Source: Alsobacter sp045348435 (GTDB lineage Bacteria; Pseudomonadota; Alphaproteobacteria; Rhizobiales; Beijerinckiaceae). From it: a stretch of DNA of 64,000 nucleotides. Position 1 is the first letter of the stretch, and the number at the start of each line of letters is the position of its first letter. Positions 60,046 through 64,000 of this stretch are shown piece by piece. The position numbers were made by a program, and so were the translations under genes. The notes below the pieces were generated by a model that worked only from the letters and a program-made list of their open reading frames with translations, had not been told where the DNA came from and made no database searches. The stretch is from assembly GCF_045348435.1 (NCBI RefSeq), contig NZ_CP157484.1, forward strand, positions 4,960,001-5,024,000. The letters are read 5' to 3'.

Positions 60046-60906
60046 ATGACCCAAGCCGTCGCCGATCTCCTGGCCACGCTCGACCTCGAACCCCTCGAGG
60101 TGAACCTGTTCCGCGGGCGCAGTCCGCAGGTCGGCTGGCAGAGGGTCTTCGGCGGCCAGGTGATCGGGCAGGCGCTCGTGGCCGCGTGCCGCACCGTCGA
60201 GGGCCGCCGGCCGCACTCCCTGCACGGCTATTTCATCCTGCCGGGCGACCCCGCCGCGCCGATCGTGTACGAGGTCGAGCGGGTGCGCGACGGAAAGAGC
60301 TTCACCACCCGGCGGGTGAAGGCGATCCAGCACGGGCACGCCATCTTCACGCTCTCGGCGTCCTTCCAGGTCGACGAGGGCGGGCTGGAACACCAGATCG
60401 GGATGCCGGCCGCGCCGGCGCCCGAGGACCTGCCCGACGACGCCGAAATGCGCCGCAGCGTCATGCCGAACATGCCGGAGTCGGTCCGCCGCTACTTCGA
60501 GCGCGAGCGGCCCATCGAGCTTCGCCCTGTCGATTTTGGGCGCTATCTGGCGCCCGGCCCGCGCGACCCCGTGTTCAGCGTGTGGATCCGCGCCACCGGC
60601 CGACTGCCGGACGATCCCATCATCCACCAATGCGTGCTCGCCTACGCGTCGGACATGACGCTGCTCGATTCGGCGCTCGTGGCCCATGGAAAGAGCGTCT
60701 TCGATCCCGACATCCAGGCGGCCAGCCTCGATCATGCGCTGTGGTTCCACCGGCCGTTCCGGGCCGACGAGTGGCTGCTCTACACGCAGGACAGCCCGTC
60801 CAGCGGAAGCGCGCGTGGATTTTCCCGCGGCTCCATCTACACCCGAGAAGGCGTTCTGGTCGCCTCCGTCGCGCAGGAAGGCCTCATCAGACAACGCCGG
60901 CCTTGA
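60046..60906 (+). CDS. tesB: Acyl-CoA thioesterase II
   Basis: This 286-residue double-hotdog thioesterase has FRGRSPQVGWQRVFGGQVIGQALVAA at the N-terminus and ASLDHALWFHRPFRADEWLLY with the catalytic Asp near residue 228. It hydrolyses medium- and long-chain acyl-CoA. In EMC-pathway organisms TesB-like enzymes can also release pathway CoA acids, but that is inference. Confidence 0.92.
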   Translation: MTQAVADLLATLDLEPLEVNLFRGRSPQVGWQRVFGGQVIGQALVAACRTVEGRRPHSLHGYFILPGDPAAPIVYEVERVRDGKSFTTRRVKAIQHGHAIFTLSASFQVDEGGLEHQIGMPAAPAPEDLPDDAEMRRSVMPNMPESVRRYFERERPIELRPVDFGRYLAPGPRDPVFSVWIRATGRLPDDPIIHQCVLAYASDMTLLDSALVAHGKSVFDPDIQAASLDHALWFHRPFRADEWLLYTQDSPSSGSARGFSRGSIYTREGVLVASVAQEGLIRQRRP

Positions 60907-60907
60907 G

Positions 60908-60926
60908 GGGCGCCAGCGCGGCGCCC
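60908..60926 (+). terminator. Hairpin after tesB
   Basis: GGGCGCC and GGCGCCC enclose a 5-base loop right after the tesB stop. A T run follows only about 25 nt later, so it is a weak or factor-dependent terminator. Confidence 0.35.
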
Positions 60927-61064
60927 AATCGAGCGTCGTCTGAGTAATTTTTAGGCGCCCCCCTCGGCTCGGCGGCGGCGGCAGGCGACGCCGCGTCTGG
61001 CTGGCGCCTCTTCGACAGGCGCGAATCACTCTCCTGCACGGCCGAGTCGACGATACCCCGAAAC

Positions 61065-61080
61065 TGGCACGCCGCTTGAT
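61065..61080 (+). promoter_or_regulatory. Sigma-54 promoter of glnK-amtB
   Basis: TGGCAC-GCCGC-TTGAT matches the sigma-54 -24/-12 consensus TGGCAC-N5-TTGC(A/T) with one change at the -12 GC (GA here). It is 65 nt before glnK. This fits NtrC-controlled expression under nitrogen limitation. Confidence 0.75.
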
Positions 61081-61144
61081 TGGCGTCAGGCGGCTCGAAC
61101 CGCGCGTCTACACGCGCCGGTGGCGTAACGGGGATCCGACACTC

Positions 61145-61483
61145 ATGAAGATCGTGATGGCCATTATCAAGCCGTTCAAACTCGAGGAGGTTCGCGACGC
61201 GCTGACCGCCATCGGGGTGCACGGGCTCACGGTGACCGAAGTCAAAGGCTATGGCCGTCAGAAGGGCCATACCGAAATCTATCGCGGCGCCGAGTACGCC
61301 GTCAGCTTCCTTCCGAAGCTGAAGATCGAGGTCGCTATCGCGTCCGATCTCGTCAGCAAGGTGATCGACGCCATCTCGGCCGCGGCCAAGACCGGCCAGA
61401 TCGGCGACGGCAAGATCTTCGTTTCACCCATCGAGCAAGCCGTCCGCATTCGCACCGGCGAACGCGACGCCGACGCGCTCTGA
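61145..61483 (+). CDS. glnK: P-II nitrogen regulator GlnK
   Basis: This 112-residue signal protein has Tyr51 in RGAEYAVSFLPK as the uridylylation site, and the B-loop and C-loop regions present. Next to amtB, P-II proteins of the GlnK type bind and block the ammonium channel when nitrogen is high. It is read in one operon with amtB, 25 nt apart. Confidence 0.95.
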   Translation: MKIVMAIIKPFKLEEVRDALTAIGVHGLTVTEVKGYGRQKGHTEIYRGAEYAVSFLPKLKIEVAIASDLVSKVIDAISAAAKTGQIGDGKIFVSPIEQAVRIRTGERDADAL

Positions 61484-61508
61484 TTTTTTCGGACAGGAGT
61501 CTCTACCG

Positions 61509-62981
61509 ATGAAGTTGTCCACCACAGTCAGGGCGAGCGTATTTGGGGCGTCGCTCGCCACGCTGACGAGCGTCGCCGCGTTTGCGGCCGATGCGCCCGT
61601 TCCCAACAAGGGCGACACCGCCTGGATGCTCGTCGCCACCGCGCTGGTGCTGATGATGTCGGTCCCCGGACTGGCGCTGTTCTACGGCGGCCTCGTCCGC
61701 AGCAAGAACATGCTGGCCGTCCTGACCCAGGTCTTCGCCATCGTGTCGATCGTGGCGCTGCTGTGGGTGTTCTACGGCTACTCGCTGGCCTTCACCAATG
61801 GCGGCGGCCTGAACGATTATGTGGGCGGCTTCTCGAAGGCGTTCCTCAAGGGCGTCGACGTCAACGCCGTCGCGGCGACCTTCTCCAACGGCGTGGTCAT
61901 CCCCGAACTGGTCTACATGGCCTTCCAGATGACCTTCGCCTGCATCACGCCCGCCCTGATCGTCGGCGCCTTCGCCGAGCGCATCAAGTTCTCGGCCTTG
62001 ATCCTGTTCGTGGTCCTCTGGGTCACGTTCATCTATTTCCCGATCGCCCACATGGTCTGGTACTGGGGCGGCCCGGACGCCATCGGTGACGCCGCCAAGG
62101 CCGTGGCGGCCGCGGGCGCCGACGCCATCGCCAAGGCGGCGGCCGAAGCCAAGCTCGCCGAGGTCCAGGCGGACGCGGGCTTCCTGTTCAAGATGGGCGC
62201 GCTGGACTTCGCCGGCGGCACCGTCGTGCACATCAACGCCGGCATCGCGGGCCTCGTCGGCTGCGTCCTCATCGGCAAGCGCGTCGGCTACGGCAAGGAG
62301 CTGATGGCTCCTCACTCGCTGACCATGACGATGATCGGCGCCTCCCTGCTGTGGGTCGGCTGGTTCGGCTTCAACGCCGGCTCCAACCTCGAGGCGAACG
62401 GCACCACCGCTCTCGCCTTCGTCAACACCTTCGTGGCCACCGCCGCGGCGGCCGTCTCCTGGCTGTTCGTCGAATGGGCCGCCAAGGGCAAGCCTTCCCT
62501 GCTCGGCATGGTGTCGGGCGCGGTCGCCGGCCTCGTGGCGATCACCCCGGCGTCCGGCTTCGCCGGCCCGATGGGGTCGATCGTGCTCGGCCTCGCGGCT
62601 GGCGCGGTGTGCTTCTTCTTCTGCTCCACCGTGAAGAACGCCATCGGCTACGACGACTCGCTGGACGTCTTCGGCGTCCACTGCGTCGGCGGAATCCTGG
62701 GCGCGATCGCGACCGGCATCCTGGTCTCCCCGGATCTCGGCGGCGTCGGCCTTGTCGACTACGCCGTGAAGCCCGGCGAAGCGGCTCCCGGCGAATACGT
62801 CATGGCCACCCAGGTCATGATCCAGCTGAAGGCCGTGGCCCTGACGCTGGTGTGGTCGGGCCTCGGCTCCGCGATCCTCTACAAGGTCGTGGACGTGATC
62901 GTCGGCCTGCGCGTCACGCAGGAGAAGGAGCGCGAGGGCCTCGACATCGCCGAGCATGGCGAGCGCGCCTACAACTACTGA
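61509..62981 (+). CDS. amtB: Ammonium transporter AmtB
   Basis: This 490-residue protein has an N-terminal signal peptide and 11 membrane helices. A conserved pore His is in FPIAHMVWYWGG and a second near FGVHCVGGILGA. An Ala-rich insert of about 35 residues follows the first His. It is followed by a strong terminator. Confidence 0.96.
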   Translation: MKLSTTVRASVFGASLATLTSVAAFAADAPVPNKGDTAWMLVATALVLMMSVPGLALFYGGLVRSKNMLAVLTQVFAIVSIVALLWVFYGYSLAFTNGGGLNDYVGGFSKAFLKGVDVNAVAATFSNGVVIPELVYMAFQMTFACITPALIVGAFAERIKFSALILFVVLWVTFIYFPIAHMVWYWGGPDAIGDAAKAVAAAGADAIAKAAAEAKLAEVQADAGFLFKMGALDFAGGTVVHINAGIAGLVGCVLIGKRVGYGKELMAPHSLTMTMIGASLLWVGWFGFNAGSNLEANGTTALAFVNTFVATAAAAVSWLFVEWAAKGKPSLLGMVSGAVAGLVAITPASGFAGPMGSIVLGLAAGAVCFFFCSTVKNAIGYDDSLDVFGVHCVGGILGAIATGILVSPDLGGVGLVDYAVKPGEAAPGEYVMATQVMIQLKAVALTLVWSGLGSAILYKVVDVIVGLRVTQEKEREGLDIAEHGERAYNY

Positions 62982-63030
62982 GAGCTGGCGCGGAGGGGCG
63001 CTGCGATCCCCCTCCATTTCCTCCCAAACT

Positions 63031-63059
63031 GGGCGGCAGGTTCACCTGCCGCCCTTTTT
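63031..63059 (+). terminator. Rho-independent terminator of glnK-amtB
   Basis: GGGCGGCAGG, loop TTCA, CCTGCCGCCC and TTTTT. It lies 50 nt after the amtB stop. Confidence 0.95.
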
Positions 63060-63106
63060 CTTGGCCCCTCCGCCGCCCCGAAAGCGCCGGTCCGGACGGT
63101 CGATGG

Positions 63107-63121
63107 TTAAGCAGGCTTTAA
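63107..63121 (+). promoter_or_regulatory. CtrA box upstream of ftsK
   Basis: TTAA-GCAGGCT-TTAA fully matches the CtrA consensus TTAA-N7-TTAA, and with the flanking GG/CC it is a perfect GGTTAA-N7-TTAACC palindrome. It is 76 nt before the ftsK start. CtrA control of division genes is established in alphaproteobacteria. Confidence 0.7.
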
Positions 63122-63196
63122 CCGCGCCGTTCCTACGGTGGATGACCGGGCCTGCGCGGATGCGCGGGTCCCCCCTGTGCACGCGGATCCCGGCTG

Positions 63197-64000
63197 ATGC
63201 GGACGACACGAGCGAGCGGTTCGAATTTCGACCACCTCTCGGAAGCCCTGCGAGAGTTCATGTGGCGCCGGGCCGCCGAGCTGACCGGGCTGGCGTTCCT
63301 GGCCTCCGCCGGCGCGTGCGCGATCGCGCTCGTCTCCTGGTCCGTCCAGGACCCGAGCCTCAACCACGCCATCAATGGTCCTGTCCGCAATCTTCTGGGC
63401 CGCCCCGGCGCGATCGTGGCCGACGTTCTGATGCAGATCATGGGGCTTGCCGCCATCGCCGTCCTGGCGCCCCCGGCGCTGGCCGGCGTGCGTCTGCTGT
63501 CGGGCAAGCGCCTGCGCCGCGGCCGCATGCGGGTATTGCTCTGGGTGGCGGGTTCGCTGTCCGCCGCCGGGGTCGCCAGCTCGCTGCCCACCACGGCGCG
63601 TTGGCCCCTGCCGACCGGCCTGGGCGGCGTGATGGGCGACTGGCTGCTTTCGGCGCTGCGCTATCTTCCCGGAAGCGGGCACGGACCGGTGAAGCTGGTC
63701 CTCATGGCGGCGCTAGGCGTCGCCGCCATCCTGACCCTCTCGGCGGCGGCCGGCCTGGGCTTCGACCGCGACGATTCGCCCGAAGCCGAGGCCCGGGAAG
63801 GCCGCGCAGCCCGCGCCGAGGAGTTCGACGACGAGGACCGCGGCAGCGAGCCCGGCCTCGCGATCGTGTCGGTCGGCGCCGTCATCCATGGCCTGCTCAG
63901 CCTCAAGGGCGCCATCCTGCGATCCTGGCGCCGGCGGCAGCAGCGCCCCAGCTTCGCGGCCCGCGTGCGCGCGGCCATGCCGGCCCATGAGGCGGACGAG
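63197..64000 (+). CDS. ftsK: DNA translocase FtsK (N-terminus, runs off the window)
   Basis: 268 residues are visible and the frame is open to the window end. They form the four-helix membrane domain of FtsK (FMWRRAAELTGLAFLASAGACAIALVSWSVQDPSLNHA; further helices near residues 75-95, 110-130 and 170-190) and the start of the acidic linker (EEFDDEDRGSEP). FtsK pumps chromosome DNA at the septum. The motor domain lies outside the window. Confidence 0.88.
   Translation, partial: MRTTRASGSNFDHLSEALREFMWRRAAELTGLAFLASAGACAIALVSWSVQDPSLNHAINGPVRNLLGRPGAIVADVLMQIMGLAAIAVLAPPALAGVRLLSGKRLRRGRMRVLLWVAGSLSAAGVASSLPTTARWPLPTGLGGVMGDWLLSALRYLPGSGHGPVKLVLMAALGVAAILTLSAAAGLGFDRDDSPEAEAREGRAARAEEFDDEDRGSEPGLAIVSVGAVIHGLLSLKGAILRSWRRRQQRPSFAARVRAAMPAHEADE

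Overview
The window is about 64 kb of GC-rich, densely coded chromosome from an alphaproteobacterium, most probably of the order Hyphomicrobiales (Rhizobiales). The evidence is a conserved block ffh-rpsP-rimM-trmD-rplS-leuC, with leuD, leuB and asd nearby. It also carries the cyclic-glucan exporter NdvA, the cell-cycle regulator CpdR, CtrA-type TTAA-N7-TTAA sites and a nearly complete ethylmalonyl-CoA (EMC) pathway gene set. I see no prophage, insertion sequence, CRISPR array or rRNA operon. One tRNA gene, tRNA-Gly(GCC), is present.

Layout. 1-6.8 kb: an oligopeptide-type ABC importer (ATPase partial, two permeases, Tat-exported binding protein) with an aldose 1-epimerase, facing a glucarate-dehydratase-like enolase across a 30-bp palindrome; this looks like a sugar or sugar-acid uptake and catabolism locus. 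6.8-19.7 kb: ndvA, a MotA/MotB-type stator pair, a CAP-domain lipoprotein and large MscS channel, pyrophosphatase, a GNAT acetyltransferase, a tyrosine-phosphatase-like protein, an MsbA-type exporter and a 2OG-Fe(II) oxygenase. 19.7-28.4 kb: the EMC cluster, mcd, ccr, ecm and a malyl-CoA thioesterase-like gene, interrupted by a drug/metabolite transporter, a YihY membrane protein and a small membrane protein. A related TGC-rich sequence lies 34-60 bases before all four EMC starts. 28.5-44 kb: asd with an unusual leader, a lytic transglycosylase, leuB, leuD, leuC and the translation/SRP operon, into which carbonic anhydrase and a threonine dehydratase are inserted.

44-52.8 kb: the ftsE-ftsX-ydcF-plsC operon, a zinc-ribbon protein, hpt, cpdR, tspO, a cystathionine beta-lyase-like gene and cfa. 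52.8-55.8 kb: an AT-richer patch with a Crp/Fnr regulator, then a solitary periplasmic binding protein and tRNA-Gly. 55.8-64 kb: a ProX-type editing factor, thioredoxin/TPR, Lon-N and Trm112-like genes, a UbiH-type hydroxylase, tesB, glnK-amtB behind a sigma-54 promoter, and the start of ftsK behind a CtrA box.

The most interesting points are the shared upstream element of the EMC genes; a Lys/Thr-rich upstream ORF followed by mutually exclusive hairpins before asd, which resembles an attenuator; the Fnr-type regulator whose usual recognition Ser is Trp; and the can/dehydratase insertion in the rimM-trmD operon. Long open frames opposite genes such as ffh, mscS and the binding protein are high-GC shadows and are left out.
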